Shown one piece after another: positions 36,601-44,044 of a stretch of DNA of 64,000 nt (position 1 is its first letter; the number at the start of each line of letters is the position of its first letter). The translations under genes and the position numbers were made by a program. Below the pieces are notes generated by a model. That model made no database searches and had not been told where the DNA came from. It worked only from the letters and a program-made list of their open reading frames with translations. Source of the DNA: JADMIH01 sp036399775 (GTDB lineage Bacteria; Chloroflexota; Chloroflexia; QHBQ01; JADMIH01); assembly GCA_036399775.1 (NCBI GenBank), contig DASWMJ010000084.1, positions 248,001 to 312,000 on the forward strand, given 5' to 3'.

Positions 36601-37706
36601 TCGGCATCGAAGATATCGGCCAGTACTCGTATGACGCGGTCATCCTGAAGTGGAACGGCTCTAGCTGGACGCGCACCCCTAGCCCCAACCCCACCTTCAG
36701 CGACCGGGACGAGCTATACGGCATAGACGCCGCCGGGCCGGGCGACATGTGGGCGGTGGGCATGTTCGACTTTGAGACCCTCACCGACAGGTACTACAGC
36801 CCGCCATGCGGCACCCCTGCGCCTACCTATACACCCGTTCCGTCATCACCCACACCCACAGGCACCCCTGTCGTGGAACCTACCAACCCTCCTATACCGC
36901 CCACAAGCACACCTATAGTGGAGCCGACGAATACGCCTCTCACCGAAGCAACAAACACACCAGTTGCAGAGACAACAGATACGCCTGTTGCGGGGCCAAC
37001 CGATACTCCCATTGCCGTTTCTACGGACACGCCCGTCGCCCCGACAAGCACGCCCATCGAGCCTGAGTCTTGCCAAATACACTTCTCTGACATGCCGCAA
37101 GGCTCTACTTTCTACACGTATGCCTATTGCCTGGCTTGCCGGGGGGTCATCTCAGGGTACGCGGACGGCACGTTCCGCCCCAACGACAACGTGACGAGAG
37201 GGCAGCTAGCCAAGTTGCTCTCTAACGCGGGCCGCATGCAGCCCGGCAATACCCAGGCGCAGACCTTTCAGGACGTGCCTCCCACCCACACTTTCCACAA
37301 GTACATCGAGAGCATGGCGGACGCGGGCATCATCGGCGGGTATGCATGCGGCGGCCAGGGCGAACCGTGCGTGGCCCCCGGCAACAAGCCCTACTTCCGG
37401 CCAGGCGCTAACGCCACCAGGGGCCAGATATCGAAGATGGTAGCCAGCGCCGCCGGGATACGCGAGGCGGCAGAGGCCGGGCAGATGTTCCAGGATGTAC
37501 CCCAGAGCAGCACATTCTACGCCTGGGTGCAGATGCTCGGCAGTCACGGCATGATGAGTGGCTACCCATGCGGCGAGCAGGGTGAGCCATGCGGCCAAAG
37601 CAACATGCCCTACTTCCGCCCATCGAACAACACCACGCGAGGGCAGGCAGCCAAGATAGTCGCCAACGCCTTCTACCCGGAGTGCTCAACCGCCCCCGGC
37701 AGATAG
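33669..37706 (+). CDS. Giant surface protein with two seven-blade WAVG propellers, jelly-roll domain and SLH modules
   Basis: A 1345-residue exported protein with signal peptide (about 1-38). Seven WAVG-type blades (DAWAVGMF to DAWTVGAT, about 70-435) form a first propeller. A beta-sandwich domain of about 190 residues follows (LSEGFEHRG to GWAIDDVTVTI, about 478-660), resembling the MAM/jelly-roll domains of secreted metalloproteases. A second set of seven blades (DVWAVGYA to DMWAVGMF, about 715-1035) comes next, then a degenerate Pro/Thr linker with repeated PVAETTDTP units, and three SLH modules ending FYPECS. GAAGGAG precedes the ATG. No catalytic residues are seen; it is probably an adhesin or structural surface protein. 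Confidence 0.82.
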   Translation: MPASPDRKRRSQAAFIFIFTLLCIGLLALAGGVAASPVPNQRSQGGAARTPCVGIEFSQVASPNADGNINLLYGVAANSPSDAWAVGMFWPNSGGLENTLIQRWNGTVWTTIPSPNPSTRSGLRGVDVVSANDAWAVGQYQDFNIYKFRPMILRWNGTAWNQVPINMDEGSDHIYLHSVAVVDANQAWAVGRRANSPNNATLVLRWDGTEWMEDLSGRIVAPAYSVNAPSFNAVAAAGPNDVWAVGTIHENGRLETLTAHWDGTTWTRIASPNADDISTNTLRGVAAISSNDVWAVGSFFDYSRGGYSTLTMHWNGTQWTIIPSPNATGAGNPSGLSPSDRDGNTTPDGQGPPQDGDGDSLYGVSAFAPDEVWAVGISDAIEPGEDGVVNTLALRWNGAEWTQVASASPSDDYSVLYAVDAIAVGDAWTVGATGAFVQSTYNYFTLIERSNGVSCSGPTATPTAVGPSATPTVCGVSQALSEGFEHRGTLGAQFVASVATCVPGGCGWHADADVQHSGAYSASAPARPGTSDQRLTTSSSIAIPANSIAASLSFWHMEQFTSGDGGVLEVSTNGGANWADAGANITQGGYNTMLGGPSNPLTGRQGWGGYVPDGMFNQVTVNLLPYAGQGVQFRFRLGTDNSIGTRGWAIDDVTVTITGPCVPGTPASPTNTSVSGTPPPVMTSTPRPSSTATATPTCGPTWTRVASPPGGPGNTSLNDVVAIATDDVWAVGYAGIILHWNGTSWAEVSNPGEGDGNELTGVDAISSNDVWAVGYQNTTGFTQPLTLHWNGTSWSLVPSPGTPGMHSSLQGVGAVATNDVWAVGDTIDGPMIMHWDGAAWSVVPNAGGGAAMQNRYIPAQNGGPGLYYSSLFDVGVVSANDVWAGGTRNGVTWILHWNGTQWAQVPAPNPSTENTINALTVIGPNDIWAVGHKGFYLEPEGGSALHWDGSQWSSVSVPPGNYGLFGVTSVSPNEVWAVGIEDIGQYSYDAVILKWNGSSWTRTPSPNPTFSDRDELYGIDAAGPGDMWAVGMFDFETLTDRYYSPPCGTPAPTYTPVPSSPTPTGTPVVEPTNPPIPPTSTPIVEPTNTPLTEATNTPVAETTDTPVAGPTDTPIAVSTDTPVAPTSTPIEPESCQIHFSDMPQGSTFYTYAYCLACRGVISGYADGTFRPNDNVTRGQLAKLLSNAGRMQPGNTQAQTFQDVPPTHTFHKYIESMADAGIIGGYACGGQGEPCVAPGNKPYFRPGANATRGQISKMVASAAGIREAAEAGQMFQDVPQSSTFYAWVQMLGSHGMMSGYPCGEQGEPCGQSNMPYFRPSNNTTRGQAAKIVANAFYPECSTAPGR

Positions 37707-37723
37707 CAGCCCAATTGAAGAAC

Positions 37724-37776
37724 GTTCAAAAACAAGAAAACAGGCGGCTGCGCCGCCGGTTTTCTTGTTTTTGAAC
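37724..37776 (+). terminator. 25-bp-arm hairpin between convergent genes
   Basis: Arms 37724-37748 and 37752-37776 pair with one mismatch around a TGC loop, with apex GGCGGC/GCCGCC and T-rich right arm. It has the same base (GTTCAA) and apex as the hairpin at 27740-27792. It probably terminates both converging transcripts. Confidence 0.8.
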
Positions 37777-37831
37777 TAAATGTTCTACTCTTGCCAGAAG
37801 CAAATCGTGAATTTGGGAGACCTCATCTCTT

Positions 37832-39016
37832 TTATTTACCCCAGGCGGGCCACCGCGCATCCTCAATAAGAGGCGCGACGCTATGCCCACCCTCCATGCT
37901 CACCCTGGCTATAGAGAGACCCGTAGCCTCCCAGCTTCTGCCTAGCGGGTTATCCTTGAGGTAGCCGGTCTCAACAACCAGTTGGTCCCCACGAGGCGAC
38001 CACGAGGGGTTGTTGGTAAAGGAAGGCAGGGGTGCCAGGTCGCGCCCGCCGCGCCTGCGTATGGAGACGCGAGGGGCGCCATCTTCCTGCGAGCGGCTGC
38101 GATACGCGAAGAGGTCGCTATCCACGCCAACGGAGGCGGGCGACCAGCGCGGCCCCGGCCCCTGCGCGTATTCCCCCAGGCCGGTGCCGTCCGCCTGCTG
38201 CTCGTTCAGGAAGGCGGTAGACTTCACATCCAACACATCGTAGGTCAGCAGCGCGCCCGCCAGGCTCTCCGTATAGAGGATCGTGCGGCTGTCGGGCGAC
38301 CAGTCAGGCTCCCCGCCGGGGATGTCGCGCGCATCGCCTTCCCTTCCACTCGATAGAGGCCACCGCAGCAGCCGCATGGGGTTATTGACGCCCGATACCA
38401 GCACCCACTTGCCGTCGGGCGACCATTGCACCTGCCGTTCATAAGCCGGCCCGCGCGCCACCGAGCCACCCGACATTGTAGCCAGCAATATAGGTTCGCC
38501 TCCCGCGACGGGTGCCGCCCACACTTGCACATTCCCCACCGTAGCCAGGTCGAAGGTGATATAGCCCACCAATGCCCCGTCGTGGCTCCAACCAGGCCTC
38601 TGGCGATCTGCCATCTCGCCCGAAGCTATCTTGCGGGGGGTGCCCCCCTCGGACGGTATCACGTACACATCCTGGTCTGATATGAACGCCACCATCTTAC
38701 CGTCAGGCGAAGGCTGAGGCGGGCCGCTCACGGGCAGGGAGGATAGCTCCCTCTCCCCCGAACCGTCCGGGCTGACGCGCCAGAGGTGTGACGCTCGAAC
38801 GAAGTAGATGGTGCCGGGCTGCGTCGCCAGAGGCGTAAAGCCCCTGTCGGATGCGATACGCACAGGCGTGAGGTTGAACCTCGATTGCTCACTTTCGGGG
38901 TTCTGCGAGCCGGGCGTAGCGGTGGGCAGTTCAGGAGGGGGCGCAGGCACGTCGCACCCCGACGCCACGACCGCCATAAGCACGCACGCCAGGCACAGCA
39001 TGATAAAGCGCTTCAT
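37832..39016 (-). CDS. TolB-like beta-propeller lipoprotein
   Basis: A 394-residue lipoprotein. The signal peptide ends in a lipobox (VVASGC, Cys about residue 21), followed by a Pro-rich linker and six-bladed WD40/TolB-type repeats with the signature PSPDGKMVAFIS, WSHDGALVGYIT, WSPDGKWVLVSG and WSPDSRTILYTE. Such proteins bind peptides or scaffold at the cell surface; no enzyme motif is seen. The ATG at 39016 is chosen because it starts a standard lipoprotein signal; an in-frame GTG at 39037 would add seven residues. The ribosome binding site is weak. It converges with the giant surface protein gene. Confidence 0.8.
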   Translation of the reverse strand: MKRFIMLCLACVLMAVVASGCDVPAPPPELPTATPGSQNPESEQSRFNLTPVRIASDRGFTPLATQPGTIYFVRASHLWRVSPDGSGERELSSLPVSGPPQPSPDGKMVAFISDQDVYVIPSEGGTPRKIASGEMADRQRPGWSHDGALVGYITFDLATVGNVQVWAAPVAGGEPILLATMSGGSVARGPAYERQVQWSPDGKWVLVSGVNNPMRLLRWPLSSGREGDARDIPGGEPDWSPDSRTILYTESLAGALLTYDVLDVKSTAFLNEQQADGTGLGEYAQGPGPRWSPASVGVDSDLFAYRSRSQEDGAPRVSIRRRGGRDLAPLPSFTNNPSWSPRGDQLVVETGYLKDNPLGRSWEATGLSIARVSMEGGHSVAPLIEDARWPAWGK

Positions 39017-39121
39017 AACTTGAGTATAGCACAGCACACAGGCGCGCCAAAAGAGACAAAATGCTTAAGAAGAGGGCCGTTGCAAAGCCGGAATGTCAGG
39101 GAGCGCCGCCCCACCCTCCTC

Positions 39122-39232
39122 GTTATTCTGAGCGTAGCGAAGAATCTCGCTCCTCGCGTAGATGCTTATCCTTAGAGTTCCAAAGGAAGAAGATACGCGA
39201 GGGACGAGATTCTTCACTTCGTTCAGAATGAC
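39122..39232. repeat. Inverted ATTCTGAGCG-family element (copy 1)
   Basis: Left arm 39122-39160 and right arm 39194-39232 are imperfect inverted repeats built on ATTCTGAGCGNAGCGAAGAA followed by a CTCGC/CGCGAG motif. The spacer, read in reverse complement, matches the spacer of the copy at 47598-47715, so this copy is the same element in the opposite orientation. It lies between divergent genes. Confidence 0.8.
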
Positions 39233-39323
39233 AGGGGTTAGAGGGTTCGTGGACCTCAACATGATGCTTGACTTTGCATCTTCTCTACGCGTTAGCATAG
39301 CCGCTCTCAAGCGCGAAATCGGG

Positions 39324-39329
39324 TATAAT
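39324..39329 (+). promoter_or_regulatory. Possible -10 element for recO
   Basis: TATAAT at 39324-39329 lies 60 bases before the recO ATG. No clear -35 is seen. Confidence 0.4.
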
Positions 39330-39388
39330 TAGGGTAGCGATTTACGGCCTGAGAATGAGTGATATGTTAGAGAAGTGAGAGCAGAGAG

Positions 39389-40147
39389 ATGAGCGCACGA
39401 GAGCACCTATACAAATCGGAAGCGGTGATAATCAGGCGGTCCGACCTGGGCGAAGCCGACAAGATACTAACCATCTTCACCCCGCACTTCGGCAAATTGC
39501 GTGTGGTGGCGAAAGGCGTGCGGAAGGTCACGAGCCGCCTCGCGGGGCACGTCGAGCTTTTCACTCGAAGCTCAATGCTGCTCGCCAAAGCCCGCAACCT
39601 GGACATAGTTACCCAGAGCGAAACGATGGACGCCTACCGCCCGATGCACGACGACCTATCGCGGGTGGCGCACGCCTACTACGCCGCCGAAGTCCTCGAC
39701 GCGCTCACGCCTGACGCGCTCGAAAACTACCCCGTCTACAAGCTGATGACGGAAGTCTTCCAGTTGCTCTCCGACGACCCCAACCCCGACCGCGTGCTGC
39801 GCTGGTACGAGATGCAGATGCTCGGATACATGGGCTACGCGCCTGAGCTTACGAAGTGCGTGGAGTGCCGGGGTGAGTTGACCCCCACCGTGAACGCCTT
39901 CAGCCCCACGCTCGGCGGGGTGATGTGCGCCAATTGCAGGCGGGCAGGCGTGGGCCGTGACATCTCCGTGAACGGACTCAAGGTGCTGAGGCTAATGCAG
40001 CGCAACCCCTACAGCGCCGTCACCCGCCTGCGCCTCGACCCCGACCTCAACGACGAGCTACAGGGGATAGCGCAAAGCTACCTCACCTACATCCTTGAGC
40101 GCGAATTACGCTCCACCCACTTCGTCAAGAATACCTCTCCCGTATAG
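39389..40147 (+). CDS. recO: DNA repair protein RecO
   Basis: A 252-residue RecO, which loads RecA by displacing SSB in the RecFOR pathway. The N-terminal OB fold is visible (YKSEAVIIRRSDLGEADKIL, then GKLRVVAKGVRK), followed by a helical domain with a zinc site formed by CVEC near residue 153 and CANC near 175. Length is normal for the family. The ATG at 39389 lies after a modest GAG-rich site. A perfect 25-bp-arm hairpin follows. The neighbours are unrelated, so it appears to be a single-gene unit. Confidence 0.93.
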   Translation: MSAREHLYKSEAVIIRRSDLGEADKILTIFTPHFGKLRVVAKGVRKVTSRLAGHVELFTRSSMLLAKARNLDIVTQSETMDAYRPMHDDLSRVAHAYYAAEVLDALTPDALENYPVYKLMTEVFQLLSDDPNPDRVLRWYEMQMLGYMGYAPELTKCVECRGELTPTVNAFSPTLGGVMCANCRRAGVGRDISVNGLKVLRLMQRNPYSAVTRLRLDPDLNDELQGIAQSYLTYILERELRSTHFVKNTSPV

Positions 40148-40158
40148 GGATTTTTAGA

Positions 40159-40210
40159 TTGTGAGATAGAATGGAGGTGGTTCGCGAACCACCTCCATTC
40201 TATCTCACAA
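40159..40210. terminator. Perfect 25-bp-arm hairpin between recO and SDR gene
   Basis: Arms 40159-40183 and 40186-40210 are exact reverse complements around GC. It lies between convergent genes, 11 bases after the recO stop and 9 bases before the end of the SDR gene, and probably terminates both. T-rich sequence flanks it only weakly. Confidence 0.7.
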
Positions 40211-40219
40211 AGAATAAGA

Positions 40220-41002
40220 TTAGCGCACCAGCAGCGCCTCTATCTCTTGCGCGTCTAACACGCGGCCATTCACGTCGCCCGCGCGGTCGCTGCACAGGTA
40301 GGCTATCATCTGGGCGGGTCGCTCAGGGGGCACCAGCCTGCCGCGCTGCTTGTAAGCGGCGAATATGGCGCGCAATTCGGGCGGCATGGCCTCCGCCGGG
40401 CGGTTCCGCAGGTCCTCTTGCATGCGCGTGTCTACCACGCCCGGACGCAGGGCCACCGCCACTATTCCATAAGGCGCGCCCTCTGCGGCCAATATGCGCG
40501 TGAAGTGTTCCACCCCGGCTTTCGCCACGCTGTAAGATGCCATAGCGGGTACCGCGCCCGCAGCCGAACCCGACGACACAGTGACTATCCTGCCCCACCT
40601 GCGACGCGCCATATCGCGCATCGCCTCCCGCGAGCAGAGAAAGACGCCCGTGAGGTTCACGTCGAGAGTATGCTGCCACTCAGCCAGTGAGAGGGACATG
40701 ACCGGCTTGGTCGCTCCGGTATCGCCCGCGTTGTTCACGAGGATATCCACGCCGCCCCACCGCTTGCGTACCATCTCGAACGCCTCTACGACATCCCGTT
40801 CCTGCGTGATGTCGGCGCGGACAGCCAGCGAGCGCCCAACGCCATACTGCTGCCTGATGATGCGTGCCGTCTCCTCAACTTCGTGCAGGGACCGCGCCGC
40901 CGCCACCACCCGCGCGCCCTGCTCGGCCAATGCAAGCGCCGTAGCCCGCCCAAGCCCGCGCCCGCCCCCCGTCACCAGGGCCACTTTGCCCTCAAGCTCC
41001 AT
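40220..41002 (-). CDS. Short-chain dehydrogenase/reductase
   Basis: A 260-residue classical SDR oxidoreductase. The Rossmann glycine motif TGGGRGLG lies at residues 11-18, NNAG near 91, and the catalytic Ser/Tyr/Lys appear as SSGSAAG and YSVAKAG (Tyr about 157, Lys about 161). The substrate is unknown; 3-oxoacyl-ACP reductase-like or general carbonyl reductase activity are both possible. The ATG at 41002 is preferred because GGAGGGAGAG precedes it; upstream in-frame starts lack this. It is divergent from the PIG-V-like gene across a large heptad array. Confidence 0.88.
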   Translation of the reverse strand: MELEGKVALVTGGGRGLGRATALALAEQGARVVAAARSLHEVEETARIIRQQYGVGRSLAVRADITQERDVVEAFEMVRKRWGGVDILVNNAGDTGATKPVMSLSLAEWQHTLDVNLTGVFLCSREAMRDMARRRWGRIVTVSSGSAAGAVPAMASYSVAKAGVEHFTRILAAEGAPYGIVAVALRPGVVDTRMQEDLRNRPAEAMPPELRAIFAAYKQRGRLVPPERPAQMIAYLCSDRAGDVNGRVLDAQEIEALLVR

Positions 41003-41056
41003 TGCTCTCCCTCCATACCGCCTTTGGTACCGCCATCTTAGCACGTAGGCGAAGGC

Positions 41057-41235
41057 GTGTCTAGTGACCAGGGATCAGGGGTTAGGGGTCAGGGGTTAGG
41101 GATTAGGGCTTAGGAACCAGGAAATAGTAACGCTAACCCCAACTCCCAACCCCTAACCCCTAACCCCTAACCCCTAACCCCTAACCCCTGATCCCTGATC
41201 CCTGATCCCTGACCCCTAATCCCTAACCCCTCGCC
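41057..41235. repeat. Large inverted heptad array between divergent genes
   Basis: A left half (41057-41120) of GGGGTTA and GGGATCA units and a right half (41135-41235) of CCCCTAA and TCCCTGA units form an inverted pair of arrays. The unit resembles telomeric TTAGGG but is 7 bp, internal and inverted. Confidence 0.85.
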
Positions 41236-41254
41236 CTTATGGTATACTGTCGCA

Positions 41255-42781
41255 ATGGTCCCTAAGCCTCCCAAGAAGAGAGTTGTGGCGCTGCCGGAGT
41301 CTGCTGGCCGTGAGACGCGGGAGTTCCAGCAGATACCTGGGCCGGACCCCAGGCCGCAAGAGGCTGAATCTGTAAACTCTTCCCCCATTCAAGATGAAGG
41401 CCCGCCGCAGGAGACCGTGCCTATGCCGGTAGCGGTCATGCCCACCGTCGCGTCCATCCAGGAGCCTCCCAACCGGCCCCCTTCTCTCCGCAGACGCCCA
41501 GCGCCGGTCACAGCCGAATACGAAAAGAGATCCGAGGAGGAGGCGCGCCCAGGCATCTTCACCACAGAGTTCCGGCGCGCCATGCCTGCCTGGGCTATGC
41601 CCCTGCTCACGTTCCAGCCCTTCAGCGTGTGGCTGGGTGCGCGCATCGGCCTCACGCTGCTGGCGATACTGGCGGGCCTCATGCTGCCGGGCATCGAGCC
41701 GAAGGGCACCGCCAACTGGTACGGCTCGCCCGGCGGCCCGGTCCTCACAGGCTTCGTTGACAGGGTAGCGGGGGTGTGGACGCGTTGGGACGGGCAGTGG
41801 TACCTCAAGATAGCCACCGAAGGCTACCGCGCCGACGACGGGTCCGCCGCGTTCTTCCCACTCTACCCCTGGATATTGCAGGGGGTGGGGTGGCTGGCGG
41901 GCGAGCGTTACGCGTGGGCAGGCACGCTCATATCGGCCCTCTTCTTCCTGGCCGCGCTCATGCTGCTGCACCGCCTCGCCCGCCTCGACTCCCATACCGA
42001 GGACGCCAGCCGCACGGTCTTCTACCTTGCGGCCTTCCCTATGGCCTTCTTTTTCTGGGCCGTGTACAGCGAGTCGCTCTTCCTCTTCCTGTCGGTGGCT
42101 GCTCTGCTGGCAGCGCGCTCCCAACGCTGGTGGTGGGCGGCTGTGGCGATCTCTTTCGCCATCTGGACGCGCACCACCGGCCTGCTCCTCCTCCTACCCC
42201 TTGCGTGGGAATTATTCCGCGCCTACCGCCCCCCGATCCCGAAGGATCCGCGTGCCTTGCCTCCACCCCGTCCCCACAGGTTGAGCGCGCTGTCGCTGGC
42301 CCTGCCCGTTCTGGCGATCATAGGCCTGTTAGGCTGGGCAGCAGCTACTTTCGGGGACCCCCTGGCTTCCCTCAACGCGCAGACCGGCTGGAACCGCCGC
42401 TTCTCCTGGCCCTGGGAGACCGTAATCAACGCCGTCCGAGTGGCTACCGAGATGCCCTTCCAGTACCAGGCCGAAAACCAGAGCTGGACCTACCTGGGCG
42501 CGTTCATACTGGCATTGGTGGTGGGCATATTATCGCTACGCTGGCTGAGGGGCAGCTACAGCGTCTACCTGTGGGCGGGCATCCTCTTCCCCCTCTTCTC
42601 GGCCACCCGCCTCAACCCTCTCCTGTCCTATCCGCGCTTCCTGGCCGTGCTCTTCCCTGCCTTCATGGTGCTGGCGCTGGCGGGCCGCAACCGCTACATC
42701 CACCAGATAATCACCTGGGCCAGCCTCCTCCTCCTTGCGCTGTACACGATACGATTCGTGAATTGGTACTGGGTGGCTTGA
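41255..42781 (+). CDS. PIG-V-like GT-C mannosyltransferase
   Basis: A 508-residue protein with a Pro/Glu-rich cytoplasmic N-terminus of about 105 residues and roughly ten membrane segments. The motif WTRWDGQWYLKIATEGY near residue 173 and FFPLYPWI shortly after are characteristic of bacterial PIG-V-like mannosyltransferases, which use a polyprenyl-phosphate donor at the outer face of the membrane. The acceptor is unknown. There is no ribosome binding site before the ATG at 41255; TATACT at 41243-41248 lies just upstream, so a leaderless transcript is possible. It ends five bases before the convergent gpsA gene. Confidence 0.83.
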   Translation: MVPKPPKKRVVALPESAGRETREFQQIPGPDPRPQEAESVNSSPIQDEGPPQETVPMPVAVMPTVASIQEPPNRPPSLRRRPAPVTAEYEKRSEEEARPGIFTTEFRRAMPAWAMPLLTFQPFSVWLGARIGLTLLAILAGLMLPGIEPKGTANWYGSPGGPVLTGFVDRVAGVWTRWDGQWYLKIATEGYRADDGSAAFFPLYPWILQGVGWLAGERYAWAGTLISALFFLAALMLLHRLARLDSHTEDASRTVFYLAAFPMAFFFWAVYSESLFLFLSVAALLAARSQRWWWAAVAISFAIWTRTTGLLLLLPLAWELFRAYRPPIPKDPRALPPPRPHRLSALSLALPVLAIIGLLGWAAATFGDPLASLNAQTGWNRRFSWPWETVINAVRVATEMPFQYQAENQSWTYLGAFILALVVGILSLRWLRGSYSVYLWAGILFPLFSATRLNPLLSYPRFLAVLFPAFMVLALAGRNRYIHQIITWASLLLLALYTIRFVNWYWVA

Positions 42782-42786
42782 GAGAA

Positions 42787-43848
42787 TTACCCTTCCGGCC
42801 CTGCCACCCCCAACGACAAGAACTCGTCAGTAGGCTCCCGCGTCAGGAGGGAGTTTAGCCCATCGAGCGGCGCTTTGCCCTGGAAGAGTACCTGATAAAG
42901 CTGCTCGGTGATGGGCATCTCGATGCCGTAGCGGGCGGCAAGCTCCCTTGCTGCTACGGTTGTGGTTACGCCTTCTGCTACCTGCCCGCCCATAGCAACG
43001 CGCATCTCCTCCATCGTCTTACCCCTCGCAAGCTCCTGCCCCAGGAAGCGGTTGCGCGACAGGGGCGATGCGCAGGTGGCTATCATGTCACCCAGGCCAG
43101 CCAGCCCCGCGAAGGTGAACATCGTAGCGCCGGCAGCCACGCCGAGGCGGCCAATCTCCACCAGCCCTCGCGTGATGAGCGCGGCCTTCGCGGAGTCGCC
43201 TGCCTCCATACCGTCGGCCATCCCCGCCGCCATCGCGATAATATTCTTCAGCGAGCCTGCAAGCTCAATCCCTATCAGGTCGGGGTTTGTGTAAACGCGA
43301 AAGCGCCCCCCCGTGAGCGCTTCTTGTACGCGCTGGGCGGCCTCTACAGCGCCCGCCGCTACCACGCTTGTGGCGGGACGACCTGCCACTATCTCCCTCG
43401 CCAGGTTTGGCCCCGATATAGCAGCCAACCTCCCCGCCCACTCCTCCCCAAGCTCCTGCCCCAGCACTTCGCTCATACGCAACAGCGTGCCAAGCTCCAG
43501 CCCCTTCGACGCGCTTACAATAATAGTTTCCTTCTTCTTCAAGTAAGGCTTAAGGTTAGCAATGTTGGTGCGCATAGTCTGCGATGGCACAACCATCAGG
43601 AGAATATCGCAACCGGAGAGGGCCTGCTCAACATCGGCGGTGGGGGTGAGGCCAGACGGGAACGGGTGCCCCGCCATGAATCGCTTGTTCTCGCCATCCG
43701 ACGCGAGCGTAGCGGCTTCCGCCCCAGTGCGCGCCAGCAGGTAGGTAGGCGAGCCTTGCCGGGCGGTAAGTATCGCCAGCGTAGTGCCCCAGCTACCCGT
43801 GCCCACCACAGTCACATTGCCCTTGTGCGATCCCTTCTCACTTGCCAT
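42787..43848 (-). CDS. gpsA: NAD(P)H-dependent glycerol-3-phosphate dehydrogenase
   Basis: A 353-residue GpsA, which reduces dihydroxyacetone phosphate to sn-glycerol-3-phosphate for phospholipid synthesis. The Rossmann motif is VVGTGSWGTTLA (about residues 14-25); the catalytic Lys is in ELAGSLKNIIAMAAG near 212; GLAGLGDMIATC and SRNR follow as in the family. The ATG at 43848 has GGGAGAG upstream. A divergent promoter pair about 140 bases upstream appears to serve this gene and the amidohydrolase gene. Confidence 0.93.
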   Translation of the reverse strand: MASEKGSHKGNVTVVGTGSWGTTLAILTARQGSPTYLLARTGAEAATLASDGENKRFMAGHPFPSGLTPTADVEQALSGCDILLMVVPSQTMRTNIANLKPYLKKKETIIVSASKGLELGTLLRMSEVLGQELGEEWAGRLAAISGPNLAREIVAGRPATSVVAAGAVEAAQRVQEALTGGRFRVYTNPDLIGIELAGSLKNIIAMAAGMADGMEAGDSAKAALITRGLVEIGRLGVAAGATMFTFAGLAGLGDMIATCASPLSRNRFLGQELARGKTMEEMRVAMGGQVAEGVTTTVAARELAARYGIEMPITEQLYQVLFQGKAPLDGLNSLLTREPTDEFLSLGVAGPEG

Positions 43849-43879
43849 GCCTGCTCTCCCTCGCCACCCCTACCATCCC

Positions 43880-43930
43880 ATGTCATTCTGAGCGCAGCGA
43901 AGAATCTCGTCCCTCGCGCATCCTCTTGCC
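43880..43930. repeat. Half copy of the ATTCTGAGCG element
   Basis: TCATTCTGAGCGCAGCGAAG and the following CTCGTCCCTCGCGCAT match one arm of the elements at 39122 and 47598, without a second arm. It lies in the gpsA leader. Confidence 0.7.
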
Positions 43931-43982
43931 TTTACATTATCACGCCTGATATACCATCCGCCCCGGCCCATAGCCAGCGTGC

Positions 43983-44017
43983 GGACATTATAGCACAGCA
44001 GCCGTGATATAATGTCC
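43983..44017. promoter_or_regulatory. Divergent extended -10 promoters inside a palindrome
   Basis: GGACATTATA (43983-43992) and TATAATGTCC (44008-44017) are a perfect 10-bp inverted repeat. Each arm contains a TATAAT preceded by an extended TGN: minus strand at 43987-43992 for gpsA, plus strand at 44008-44013 for the amidohydrolase gene. One binding protein could control both. Confidence 0.55.
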
Positions 44018-44044
44018 TGCCCAGAATAAGCCCAGGAGTCAATA

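Noticed and set aside
41135..41235. Telomere-like CCCTAA repeats
   Set aside because: The unit is CCCCTAA (7 bp), the array is internal and paired with an inverted GGGGTTA array, so it fits the heptad system rather than a chromosome end.
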